From NCBI GenBank assembly GCA_934047225.1, contig OW203991.1:4526001-4590000 (forward strand): a stretch of DNA of 64,000 nt. Direction: 5' to 3'. The DNA is from Ypsolopha sequella (Eukaryota; Arthropoda; Insecta; Lepidoptera; Ypsolophidae). Under the pieces are notes generated by a model. That model was not told the origin of the DNA and searched no databases. It worked only from the letters and a program-made list of their open reading frames with translations. Within the stretch, counting starts at the first letter, position 1. Each line of letters opens with the position of its first letter. A program made the position numbers and the translations under genes. Positions 22,670 to 32,898 of the stretch are shown piece after piece.

Positions 22670-23077
22670 CACAGACTGTTTCGTGTAGAAAGACGTACAG
22701 ATAGAAAATAATTCTTCTACATATGCTAGGGATGTTTAATCAAGGCAAGCGAATGCTCATGCAGATAGACCGCTTGAATAGACCACCCACCCCAAGGAAC
22801 GAGCACGTCTAAACGCGAAATAATGCTCTAGAAAAGGTCTCGCACCCTCTTGCGGCGTTTATATCAAACGAGCGAGCATTCTTAGAGCGTTGTATAAATT
22901 TGTATAAATACAGAATTCCCGTCAAACATAAATGGAGAAATGACAGAATGCTACACAAATAGAATTTGAAAGAATGGGGATAGAATAACAGAACAAGCAC
23001 TCACCATTTGGTCTGAAACCACCTTTAAATCAAAGTTTGATAAAATGTAAGTCGTGATATGCACCAATTCACGCACA
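22670..23077. other. Non-coding stretch
   Basis: No gene or clear repeat seen. The minus-strand open frame at 22809-23000 has no recognisable domain. Confidence 0.35.
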
Positions 23078-23371
23078 AACAAAGATTTCAAAAGTAAAGA
23101 TAAGCCCTTACCGCACTAAGACAGCACCAAAATGTTTCCTCCTTTGAATGGGTGACGCTCACACGTTTGGAATCAGTGCTCATCTGAACACAGTGATACT
23201 TGGACGCTTTAAGTGCACTTAAAGTTAATCATTTTAACAACTTTAGTAGTCTTATCAGTTTGCTGACCGTAGGTAGACAGATTGTGCACTCATTATGTTG
23301 ACGCACACGTTCAAAAACAATGCAATAGATTTTAGGTGCCAGGGCTCATCTAAACTTTTTAAATCTTTGCG
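23078..23371. mobile_element. MITE family M2 (copy 1), about 295 bp
   Basis: The segment is the reverse complement of 40740-41057 along its whole length. Shared phrases include CACACGTTTGGAATCAGTGC, TTTAACAACTTTAGTAGTCT and CAGTTTGCTGACCGTAGGTA. The ends carry AAAGATTTCAAAAGT and its loose complement AAACTTTTTAAATCTTTG, short terminal inverted repeats. The overlapping open frames on both strands here are repeat sequence, not genes. Confidence 0.75.
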
Positions 23372-23799
23372 CACAAAGGTAAACTTCGCGTCTTTCAAAA
23401 GATGCTCAAAAGCTTCTGTTCGCAAAGTTGGCTTTGTTGGTTTTATTCTAGAAAAGTTGTCAATTACAAAAGGTCTGATCAAAAGACTTGATCTACGTGG
23501 GTGAAACTACTAGTGTCTAGAGATATTAGGTTAGTTTCATAGGTATTAGAACGAAAGTAAAAAACAATTTTCTTGATACAAAAATATTGAGTCCCAATTC
23601 TGTATCCATCAATAAAAATTCAGAAACTGCCAAAATGTTGTATCGGTATATACATTTAGGACCCAATTTCACACTTCGCATGAGTAATAAATAAGAAAGA
23701 AGGTTATGAAAACACTTTTTGATCATCGATCACACATCGATGTTTCTCTGAAATCTGGAATTATAATTCATCAATTTTATTACTGATACCAGGATCCCG

Positions 23800-23930
23800 G
23801 TTCAGAGCTCCATACATCCAGATTTAGTTTTCTTTCTGCGTTTCTATACTGCAATGATATAATGTTAATATATATCTCCTTGCGATGGATAAATCGCCAA
23901 GTGATCAAACATAGAAATTTATTTCTGTCA
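23800..23930. repeat. Half copy of the tRNA-like MITE
   Basis: It matches the right half of 14036-14230 and 41400-41530: GGTTCAGAGCTCCATACATC, CTGCGTTTCTATACTGCAATG and CTCCTTGCGATGGATAAATC. The left half is missing. Confidence 0.6.
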
Positions 23931-23980
23931 TAGTTTCGATATATTATTCGACGCCTTTTAATATCACATGTAAAATAAAA

Positions 23981-24519
23981 CCGGCCAAGTGCGAGTCAGA
24001 CTCGCGTAGCTAGGGTTCCGTATTGTGGATGATAAATTTAATTTTGTAATTTTTTTTCGTGAATTTCTCAACCGCTTTATTTTTCCTGTAATCTTTATAT
24101 CAACACATATTTTTTCCATATACTTCGGTCCACCAGTTTTGGAGATAAGGGGGACATACATTTTTTTACGATTTTTCAAGGATTGCTCGAAATAGATGTA
24201 ATTAAATATAGCCAAGCTATATGTTTATCAATCAGCTTTTTAATACCTACAACTTGTTACCCATATTGTATTTTTAAAATAATATTTTTAATTTTTCTCA
24301 CTTTTGTTTTAGAAATATTTTGAACAATTTCAATATTTTCATATTTTTCACACTGTGATCTTATGTGGGAAAATTAGAGCTATTTTGTGCCAAATTTCAT
24401 GTCTTTATCTTTAACGGTGCTAAAGTTATGAGGCTGTGACATATGGACGGACGGATGGACAACGGAGTCTCACCATAAAGGTTCCTTTTGTACCTTTTAG
24501 GTACTATGGAACCCTAAAA
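23981..24519 (+). repeat. Dispersed repeat R1, complete-looking copy, 539 bp
   Basis: It starts CCGGCCAAGTGCGAGTCAGA, runs through AGGGTTCCGTA, and ends GGTACTATGGAACCCTAAAA; the GTGTGACATATGGACGGACGG block lies near the end (split at 24438). This phrase set is a very common lepidopteran repeat. Other copies in the window are 29369-29900 (minus), 53369-53850 (minus) and shorter pieces near 5160, 33800-33950, 37930, 44025 and 45110. The class is not settled here. AGGGTTCCGTA and TACTATGGAACCCT form loose inverted ends. Confidence 0.75.
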
Positions 24520-25498
24520 ATGAAAGAAATAGTTTAAATAGTAGATAAACATACCGAGTGTTAAGGGATTTATTATTCCCTCGACTTATTATAGCTTGGA
24601 GACGATCTGTTTACTTAAGACTGTACATGAGCCTAGAGCAAGAACAATGCCAGACTTTCAAGGACTCGTTTGAAGAAGTTCGGACTATCCTTGTTTTGAA
24701 AAATATATATTTGATTTAGTTATTCATATTTTATCTAGGGATTCTATTTATAAACAATATATTATATTAAGATTTATACTTTTGTCAATTTTTCTACCCT
24801 CTTTTTTTTGGTTTTCAAACGTTCGTTTCAAGAACGCAGTTAAAAGATCAACTTCTTTTTTTCATAAAATAGGTTTAGCAATACAAAGGAATTCTATTTA
24901 AATCCAATATTTTTTTGCCTATAGAATATTTCAGTATTAGCTAAAAACACACCAATTTGTTGTTTCGCTGCGTGATCATTAGTATTACGCGTCTAAGAAA
25001 AAGAGACCAATAAACCAACATATGTACAATCACCTCTATTAAAAGCAAGTAAGATCTTTGCCATTAGACTCATTGTGCTGGACGGCTAATCACAAAATTT
25101 GCTAGGGTAGGCCGTCCTCTTAATACTCAGTGCCGCCCGTGGCTTCGCCAACGTTGATTTTGTTATTGTGAACCCAAAGACGGAAATTTACCAATTTCAG
25201 TGACTTTTTCTGGGATAAGAATTATGTGACGGATGTTAAAAGTGACACATGTCAAAAGTGATAAAGGTCAAGTTACTTACTCTCTAAAAAGTTAACTAAC
25301 TGTCCCGTCAAAATCAGCCGTTTTAAAAATACGCCCAGATAAGGGGACCGACAAGACAGACAGACAGACAAATATTTAAAAAATGCGTGTATGGGTTTTG
25401 TTAACGTCCAGACAATCATCTGGCTTTATAGCTCTTACTAACCCAAAAAGATGATACAATACAAATCTATTTTTATGTTGAACTCTCATCCAGAAATG
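24520..25498. other. Non-coding stretch
   Basis: No gene seen. A short (ACAG)n run lies at 25352-25370. Bases 25080-25330 have the feel of an old dispersed repeat (AAAGTGATAAAGGTCAAGTT), with no second copy in the window. Confidence 0.35.
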
Positions 25499-25955
25499 TT
25501 AAGAGTCGATTCGTCGGATTTGTAACAAAATATTAAGAAATAATTCCAAAGCCCAAAATAAAACTTTTAGCTAAGATCTATGTATACTATAAACACCAAT
25601 AGTTTACTACATGCATGAACATATTTTAATGATATTATTATGGTAGCTTTAAAATAATGTATTTTTCAATAATCTGACGAATGCCCAAAATATGACGGCA
25701 GGTCAAATCTAGCTTTATGTTACGCATTACCGTATGTGCATTGGACTCTTATAGTTGATAGGCGTGGTATATATATATTTTTTAATTCAAAGCTAATATT
25801 GCGACTATGGAAAATCCATTTTTTTTAAAGTTATTGTAATATCATTAACAATATGTTTATGCACATAGGGAACTATTAATATATTGTTCTTAGCTTAAAA
25901 TTGTATTTTGGGCGTTCAAATTATTTTGGTACAACTATGAAGAATCGACTCTTAA
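25499..25955. mobile_element. TTAA-flanked palindromic MITE, 449 bp
   Basis: TTAA at 25499-25502 and 25952-25955 flank an element starting GAGTCGATTCGTCGGATT and ending AAGAATCGACTC. Pairing extends inward through GCCCAAAATA. A TTAA duplication with inverted ends fits a piggyBac-type non-autonomous element. No frame inside. Confidence 0.75.
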
Positions 25956-26266
25956 GAACAAGCCTTTATTTCGAAATCACAGACAGACAAATACATTTTA
26001 TTTATATGTATCTATGAAACTGTAAGCGACGCATTTAATTGTTTTAATATTTTGTATGTACCTATTTTAATTTACAGTCCAAACTATTTTGCAATTTTGT
26101 TATTAAAAAGTCTTTGTATCTGCTGCCATCTATTGTTCAATAAATGGAACTGAGGATCGACGCACATATTATCATTCATTCAATAAATCGATCAGTCATT
26201 TAAGAAACTTCTGTGCACCGATTTCCTTTGTTTCAAAACAAAAACCATGGTTTTATTTGTTTTATC

Positions 26267-26943
26267 GTCTACAGCAGGGGTTTCCAAACTACGGCCCGCG
26301 GGTCAAGTCTGGCCCGCGAGCACCACCAATCCGGCCCGCAGTAGCTGGCCGGACATGTCCAGTTTCTAGTCCGCCATTAGTTTATTTAAAATTCACAAAA
26401 TTATAATAACAACGTTATGTTATTAATGATATATGAAAACTCATAACCGAGAAACGTTATCATGTGTTTTTGTCTAAAAGTAGGGCATTATTATAAAGAC
26501 GTGACTAACTACGTCTTGAACGAAATACCAACCAAAATTGCAAACTGCAGAAAAGATAATAATATCTCACTGATCGGCTAGTTCAAACACGAAAATTGTA
26601 CGTCAAAACTATAGTATGTTGTTATGATGACCTACCTAGGTCAAAACTATAGTATGTTGGTATGATGACCTACCTAGGTCAAAACTATAGTATGTTGGTA
26701 TGATGACCTACCTAGGTCAAAACTATAGTATGTTGGTATGATGACCTACCTAGGTCAAAACTATCGTATGTTGGTATGATGACCTACCTAGGTCAAAACT
26801 ATAGTATGTTGGTATGATGACCTACCTAGGTCAAAACTATAGTATGTTGGTATGATGACCTACCTAGGTCTTGGCCCTCGGGACTAAGTGGAGGAATCAG
26901 TGTGGTCCTTGGGCTAAAAAGTTTGGAGACCCCTGGTCTACAG
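26267..26943. mobile_element. hAT-type element with exact GTCTACAG duplication and internal minisatellite
   Basis: The element at 26275-26935 (661 bp) starts CAGGGGTTTCCAAACTACGG and ends TTGGAGACCCCTG; the octamer GTCTACAG stands on both sides (26267-26274, 26936-26943). These ends are characteristic of a non-autonomous hAT family. It has no transposase. About 40 % of its length is a 38-bp tandem array (26603-26870) close to the right end. Confidence 0.88.
26603..26870 (+). repeat. 38-bp minisatellite, 7 units
   Basis: The unit TCAAAACTATAGTATGTTGG followed by TATGATGACCTACCTAGG repeats seven times with only two visible base changes (GTTGTTATG in unit 1, CTATCG in unit 5). The near identity points to recent expansion inside an older transposon. 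Each unit contains ACCTAGGT, a perfect 8-bp palindrome. Confidence 0.92.
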
Positions 26944-26990
26944 AAACGTATATTTATATATATATTATATTTATATTTATCGTATATTTC

Positions 26991-27432
26991 GATTATGTTT
27001 ATTTTGCGAAATCCATCGCTATGAATACTCTAAATATTATTAGAGTGCAATACAAACTAGAAATTATCAATCAGTAACAAACCCAAAGACAAGAATATGA
27101 AAAAATTCCTCGGGCCAGGATTCGAACCTGCGACCTCTTGTTATCAAGACAAGCGCGCTACTAATTGCGCCACTGAGGTTCCTACCTAGATCGGCGAATT
27201 CTTCCATCATACTTGTCCACTGTTATTTTTGCATCTGCTTGATATACTAGCTTGTACTGCACATACAGAACGCTCACGAGGGCGTTATGTGATTTCACGC
27301 CTTGTTCTTAAGAGACAGATGGCGCTGTCGTCGCTACAATATTGTTGCTTCAGACAGTTAAGAAATTCACAGTTCTCATTAACTAAGATTATGTTTATTT
27401 TGCGAAATCCATCGCTATGAATACTCTAAATA
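26991..27432. repeat. 46-bp direct repeat bracketing a tRNA-like segment
   Basis: Bases 26991-27036 and 27387-27432 are identical (GATTATGTTTATTTTGCGAA and 26 more). GTCTACAGAAACG also occurs on both sides (26936, 27449). The block between them carries the tRNA-like sequence. The repeat is far too long for a SINE target duplication, so a local tandem duplication or recombination is more likely. Confidence 0.8.
27107..27179 (-). tRNA. tRNA-like pseudogene
   Basis: Minus strand: ACCTCAG acceptor, D arm GCGC/GCGC, anticodon stem CTTGT/ACAAG with loop CTTGATA, and T loop TTCGAAT with stem GCAGG/CCTGG (4 of 5 pairs). The acceptor pairs at only five of seven positions. With U33 in place the anticodon would be TGA, but there is no long variable arm as a serine tRNA needs. 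A decayed tRNA or the head of a tRNA-derived SINE fits better than a working gene. Confidence 0.5.
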
Positions 27433-27512
27433 ATATTTACTCGTATATTTCGTCTACAGAAACGAAATAATCGTATATTTAGTGGTCTGGCACCCAGAGA
27501 TCGGCCCTTATC

Positions 27513-27917
27513 ATGATGATGGACTTATTTACAACTGTACACACGACCTTTATGTTACGTCATCCCATAGAGGAAAACAAATGCGTCATACCAACATATT
27601 CGTGTGACGTCAACCTCATGTCAAATTATGTTTCAGGTTATGAGCCGGATCATTTTGGGTATTATTCCCATATCCAGACAATAGAGAAATCTATTTTAGG
27701 AAAATCTAAAGCTGTACCGAAATATCTGATGACGTATAACTATACCAGTTGGAGGATTGGAATTAAAATACGTAAATACGGAATTAAAATAAACGTGGTT
27801 TACGTGGTTGGAACACAAGGAACTTACAATCCTTTGAAGTATAATATTTACTCTTTTGTCCGTGGGATGCAACTTGTATATATTTTTACTTTTTATCTGG
27901 GAAACAAAATTAAATAA
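27513..27917 (+). CDS. Unrecognised 134-residue open frame
   Basis: Three ATG codons in a row (27513-27521) open a frame that ends at TAA 27915-27917, ten bases before a foldback element. The protein is rich in Y, N and I with no hydrophobic leader, no repeats and no domain I know. It is the longest ATG-initiated frame on the left 35 kb without an obvious transposon origin, but the surrounding DNA is repeat debris and no splice sites or promoter are evident. Confidence 0.25.
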   Translation: MMMDLFTTVHTTFMLRHPIEENKCVIPTYSCDVNLMSNYVSGYEPDHFGYYSHIQTIEKSILGKSKAVPKYLMTYNYTSWRIGIKIRKYGIKINVVYVVGTQGTYNPLKYNIYSFVRGMQLVYIFTFYLGNKIK

Positions 27918-27924
27918 ATATTAT

Positions 27925-28050
27925 ATTATTAAAACTCGCGTGAGCTGACATACTAAATTATTATTACATACGGCTTGAACACTCACGTGTGATTGGCATA
28001 TAGTCAACAACAATCACACGTGAGTGTTCAAGCCGTATGTAATAATAATT
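27925..28050. mobile_element. Foldback family F, minimal copy of 126 bp
   Basis: The left outer arm (ATTATTAAAACTCGCGTGAG, then TACGGCTTGAACACTCACGT) meets a right arm (ACACGTGAGTGTTCAAGCCG) with only about 15 bases between them. The whole inner GC-rich arm is deleted and the right outermost 35 bases are absent. Confidence 0.8.
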
Positions 28051-28071
28051 TAAATAAATATTTTACTATTC

Positions 28072-28560
28072 GCCTGATGACGACCCCACTGAGGGGTCAA
28101 AATAAAATAAAAAATAAAATAAAAATATGTTTATTTGCAACCAAAAAGATATACAAAAATATTTTATGGACTATTACTATGTTGTTTGACAAGTGTGTCT
28201 TTTATAAACTCTAATCCCCACATTAGGATTCCCTGGGTTGTGGGCAATTAGATCCTTCCTGGTGACTCTGACGATAACAAATTTATAAAATATTAAAAAG
28301 TAACATAAGATTAAAAAGTAACAGAAGAGACAAAATAAAATTAATTGAGTAATGTATGACGTGTGAGTGATAATTGTATGTGGAATGTTTTTAGAGTGTG
28401 TGTGAAAGGGTGAGTAAAATAGAGTGTGTTATATGAAGGTGTATACTTGAGTTTTGAAATACTTGATACTCACAGACCGGTTCATGTGTGTTAGGATTTA
28501 TGTGTCAATTTTAAGGATATCCTCGGTTTGTTCGTAATCTAAGGGGGAGAGCCAATCGTG
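28072..28560. repeat. Hairpin remnant followed by LINE-like 3' region
   Basis: At 28072-28100 the plus strand has CTGATGA, C, GACCCC-ACTGA-GGGGTC, AAAATA, a relative of 21632-21672 in which GAAA has decayed. Next come an (AAAATA)n run, TGTTTATTTGCAACC and, by 28340-28430, a GT-rich stretch. This is the same layout as 582-1075 and 20775-21080. Confidence 0.4.
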
Positions 28561-29368
28561 TAGAATAGCGCCTAAAACCATTTATGTGGAATATAACATA
28601 CAAAAAATTAAATAAAATTATTCTCACTTCAAAATATTTTTCTTAAATCCCTTAGCTGACAGTGAACACTACATCAAAACCGGGTCAGTGGTTTCATAGT
28701 TTAAATATATAATAATCCGACTAACTGCTGGCGACGGTACGCAAGCTGTTTTTTAGTCAAAGGTTCATGATCAATCTATCTCACACAGATACTTTATACT
28801 ATAAGTACACCTATTATGAAAATGTATTTATTTCAGACCATACAATACAAAGTATAATCCATAGGTATAAGTTACAACACAAATAAAAACACATAAAATC
28901 AAATAAAATTCAGATAAAAACACATAAAATCAATAAAATATATAGTTTTTGTTTGAGCAGACGTGGGTGGACATGTAATGTATTATTATTTATACCTATA
29001 TGGCCTTTTCTTTGCTATGCCATTCCCCTCGGTCTCTGGTCACCTTCATTCATTGCTCTGCAGAAACTTTCACCATCACGCCGAACGATTCCCTGACGTT
29101 AGGTAAAGTTCGGTTACGTACTTTTTTAAATGAAGCGAGTTTTTGTCAGTAACAAGACAGGCTTACAACTTTGTCGACTTAACAGTAAAGTTCGAAGCTT
29201 TCTTGGCTTGCTAATGACAAAACATAGACGTCTATTTAATTCAACAAACATACAATAAATCGCGCTGGCTCGCGAACGAAATAACAAGATTCTTCGAAGT
29301 CTCTTTGTGATAAAATTTCTCTTTTCAACTTTTCCGATCACATAATGAGACACCATTCCAAGAACTGT
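28561..29368. other. Non-coding stretch with a LINE-tail-like piece
   Basis: AATGTATTTATTTCAGACCA at 28819-28838 resembles the 3' tail motif of the LINE family noted above. The minus-strand open frame 29126-29356 has no known domain. No gene supported. Confidence 0.35.
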
Positions 29369-29900
29369 TTTTTAGGGTTCCGTGCACGAAGGGTGCCAAA
29401 CGAGACCCTATTACTAAACCTCCGCTGTCTCTCCGTCTGTCACAGAAGTCAAAAGCTACAGCCGTTATAGGTAGCATGGCCGAATAAAACAATACCATGA
29501 TAGGTAGCCAGTTGAAATTTTCACAGAATAAGTTTTACTGTGGCCTCTATCAAAACAAACAAACAAATAAAATGAAAAACGAAATAAAGGGGGGTTTAAA
29601 CTCAAAAATGTAGCATTTTGCAACGTTCCCCCCCTTATCTCCAAAACAAGAGGACTGAAAAATGTGAAAAAAATCATGGTAATATTTGATCATGTAAAGA
29701 TTACGGGAAAAATATAGCAGTTAAGATATTAGGCTTCCGTACTCAGTGGGTGCCGCGAATTGCTTAGCGGCTTGTTTTAGTCGCTTTATTGTTGCTATGA
29801 CATTATATTGTTGTTATTTGTCACAATGTTTTTAAGATTCCGTACCCGTATTGTGTAGTGGTACGGTACCCTTTGTGCGTGAGTCCGACTCGCACTTGCC
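29369..29900 (-). repeat. Dispersed repeat R1, minus copy
   Basis: The plus strand begins TTTTTAGGGTTCCGTGCACG and ends GTGAGTCCGACTCGCACTTG, the reverse complement of the start of the copy at 23981. Both ends are kept. Overlapping short open frames at 29465-30085 fall in this repeat and its flank. Confidence 0.75.
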
Positions 29901-30569
29901 CAAATTATTTTTGTTCTTCAAAGCCGTTTTTTTGTTGGAATTTTCTATTCGAAAAGAAAATGAGAACGGATTTATATTATTGGATAAGATTTTGCTTTGT
30001 CCTGTGTTGGAAATTGAAACAGATTATTTTTATAAGGAAATTGTGCTCTGATTATATTACCACATATTTTACTGATCATAATTAACTGCAGTCAGGGACA
30101 TAATTAGAGAAATGCAAAAAATGGTGAATTCGCACGAATTTTCCATGTTCTTTTTTCTTGAAGTACTTGTAAATTTTAGGCATTACTTTTTCCAAAACTA
30201 ATCGTTTTTCTAACTAAAAGATTTTTTTAACTTATTCATTACTTACAATTATTTGTTTAGTACATTTCTTCAACATGTTTTGAAGTTTCAATTCTCTCAT
30301 CATAGGATGATCCAGAGTTTAAGTCACTTAAAATATTATTTTGTAAACAAAACTCTTACCACGAGTTTTATTTATTTTTTTAACAAAGGACCTAACGTTT
30401 TTATCCTATCTAAGAGTAGTTTAGATGCAATTTTGAAATCGTGTTTTGACTCACGGGTCTGTGTTTCACAAGTATTTCTTTTGACCTGATGAAAAACTTA
30501 GTCGCTAAAAACTTGAATCGAACCTCTTTTTTGTGTTTGCCTAAATATATATTCTGATTTTCCACCAGT
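29901..30569. other. Non-coding stretch
   Basis: AT-rich with no gene or repeat that I can support. Confidence 0.35.
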
Positions 30570-30745
30570 ACCATCCATCTATGCATCCATCAGCCTAGTT
30601 TGTCCACTGCTGGACATAAGCCTTTCCAGGACTTTGCCACACCCGGCGGTCATCCTGGAAAATTTGCCCATACTCACACACGGTAGGCAAGTGGGTTGGT
30701 GAGGGCGATGCCGGAACCCTTGCACCAGTGACGCTGCTGCCCGTC
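30570..30745 (+). repeat. Lepidopteran 'TCCACTGCTGGACATAAGC' dispersed repeat
   Basis: TTTGTCCACTGCTGGACATA, then CTTTCCAGGACTTTGCCACA and ACCCGGCGGTCATCCTGG, is a phrase set that recurs through lepidopteran genomes and is usually attached to 3' ends of non-LTR elements. There is only one copy here. Confidence 0.5.
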
Positions 30746-31850
30746 ACCAGTCTGTATCTTAAATAACAATGCTTTAATCATGCTGGAACATAAAACTAGT
30801 GTTTGTGTTTTTATTTGACTATTAGATCAAAGTATCAAAAGTGTTTTAGAGTTATTTTAAAAAGAATTAAAGATGAATAAATAAAGAGAATCAGACTTGG
30901 CCGGCCACCTCGCTCCGCTCCGCTCGGCTAACACGCTCCGCTCCGCTCGGCTAACACGCTCCGCTTCGTTTAGCTCGTCATCGCATCTATTTTTGACTTC
31001 TTACAATTCAACTCAATGTATTGATTGACAAAAATCTGTGCAATTAATAAGTATATTGTCGGCTTTGGCAATTGCTTTACTTGCGAAATATTATCTACTA
31101 CGAACTCCGTAGCAGTTGTAGCGCCCGCGTAGCTCGTCTACGAAAGGTGCCATGTCAAGGCGAGTAGGCGGAAGGCAACAAATAAAGCAGTTTCCTGAGT
31201 AGACCACTAATTTGTTCGCCGGAAAGGGCTGTAATTTGGAACAGCCAATTATTATGCTTTTGGCCTCTGTGTAAGCATCAAAATACGAGACTTTTAGGAG
31301 TAATTTATGTTACGATTATTCTGACCCGGCTGGTTATTTGTGATTCAAGATGCTTGGAATTACACAAAAGAAATGCGTGAACAAAAACGAATGGGCCCTA
31401 CTTGATTTTTATATTGGGAAATCAAGAAACCTAAACTACTAAACGATAACAAATAAAATAAACTTCTTTAATAAAACTAAATAAATTGGGTTGAATTTAT
31501 TTTCTGGTTTCGAAAAAAGGGATCATTGTATCTTGTTCTTGACAAACCGAGTCTCCACTATGAATTCAGGCAGTTGATTTAATTTCACTTTGTATACAAC
31601 AAAACTAACGTTTCATATAAGATCAAGTATAATATATCGACTTGGCGGAGGCACTTCCGTGCATGCCCCCAGATATGAATTAAAGAGAATATCTTCTCCA
31701 AATTTAGTTCTAACTATCTTTTATTATTATAATTTACTTAATCTCAAAGTATAACTAATTACCATCATCACTAGTTGCTTGTATACGAATCCTCTAGTTT
31801 TCTTTTCTTCATGAAACATTATGGACGTCTTTCTTACTATTATTTTGTAA
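30746..31850. other. Non-coding stretch with GC-rich word repeat
   Basis: Bases 30905-30970 contain ACACGCTCCGCTCCGCTCGG CTA twice in tandem (23-bp unit) plus partial copies. The remainder to 31850 shows no gene. Confidence 0.4.
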
Positions 31851-31854
31851 TGTA

Positions 31855-32070
31855 AGAATAGAATAGAATAGAAAAATGTTTATTAATACATACAGTACAC
31901 GAAACGACACAATACAAAAATACACAAAGAAAATAAAAGCACAAAAATGTTTAAAAATAATCTAATATAATTCTAAAATAATAATTCTAAAGTTGTTGCA
32001 TGTACTGTAAAATACTAAACTGGCCCTGGCACAGCAAATCTTGGAGATTAATCTCCAACGCTGGTTTTCA
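31855..32070 (-). repeat. CR1-like LINE 3' tail with (GAATA)n
   Basis: A run of AGAATAGAATAGAATAG followed by TGTTTATTAATACATACAG and, at the inner end, AACGCTGGTTTTCAGCC. The last phrase also stands at 50310-50322 in the 3' UTR of the CR1-like LINE, so this is a strongly 5'-truncated relative of that element. Confidence 0.5.
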
Positions 32071-32125
32071 GCCAATACCATAGTATATAACTTTAAACTC
32101 TCGCGTTTCGTACACATTATAATAT

Positions 32126-32185
32126 ATATAATCGGGTCTACCGCAATAAATTTTTACCTTTTTTAAAAGATAGACCCGATTATAT
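32126..32185. repeat. Short inverted repeat
   Basis: ATATAATCGGGTCTA (32126-32140) pairs with TAGACCCGATTATAT (32171-32185). The inner left part reads GGGTCTACCGC, as in MITE family M1, so this may be a deleted relative. Confidence 0.5.
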
Positions 32186-32628
32186 ACAGGGTGGAAAAAA
32201 TTTAAGGGCCCTGGAGGGGAACTACCTTAAATCCTTTAGTTAGCTCATTTTAATGAAAGGAAACATTACTTTATTTTTTAAAAGAAACAAAACTGCATTC
32301 AAAGATATTCTGAAATTCGCTTGTCTCACCCGGTAATCGAACCAACTAAAAATAAAAAAATAAAAACCCTCGCTATTTTATCCTACGAATCGGTAGGATT
32401 ATTGTTCAGAATAAAATTTGTCTAATAAACATTTGGTCTTACACTCATCTGTTGTACGAGATACTCATGAAATTAAATATTTATTACAAGTTCTTTATTA
32501 ACAATACCTTCAAAACGTAACGCATAAATAACAAAATTGTTCCAGAAAAGCCTAACTGACATTAAACTATGTTCGCGAAATGCCATAAATCACGTGTATT
32601 TAATATATTTAATTCAAAAATAAGAAGA

Positions 32629-32898
32629 ACCATCTTGAATTAAAAACACTTGTAGTTATAGTTGCACTTTATTTAAGTTAACTCCCAACCGGTTTCGGAT
32701 TTTACTCCATTTTCAAGGGAAGATGTTAATTCAAATATTTCACTGACTCCAGAGACTCTTTGTCTCTTTGCGCGCCTGGAGTCTGTGAAATGTTTTAATT
32801 AACATCTTCCCTTGAACATGGAGTAAAATCCGAAACCGGTTGGGAGTTAACATAAAGAAAGTGAAACTATAAGTACAAGTGTTTTTAATTCAAGATGT
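32629..32898. mobile_element. Foldback MITE, about 270 bp
   Basis: Long complementary arms: CATCTTGAATTAAAAACACT near 32631 and its partner ending CAAGATG near 32896; the pair AACTCCCAACCGGTTTCGGA / TCCGAAACCGGTTGGGAGTT lies mid-arm. The centre is near 32770 (TCTTTGTCTCTTTGCGCGCC). No frame. Confidence 0.75.

Noticed and set aside
23255..23504. Opposed frames of 69-75 residues
   Set aside because: They lie on MITE M2 and its flank; the second copy at 40740-41057 has no matching frame.
27107..27179. Functional tRNA gene
   Set aside because: The acceptor stem has two mismatches, one T-stem pair is broken and the anticodon does not fit the variable loop size.
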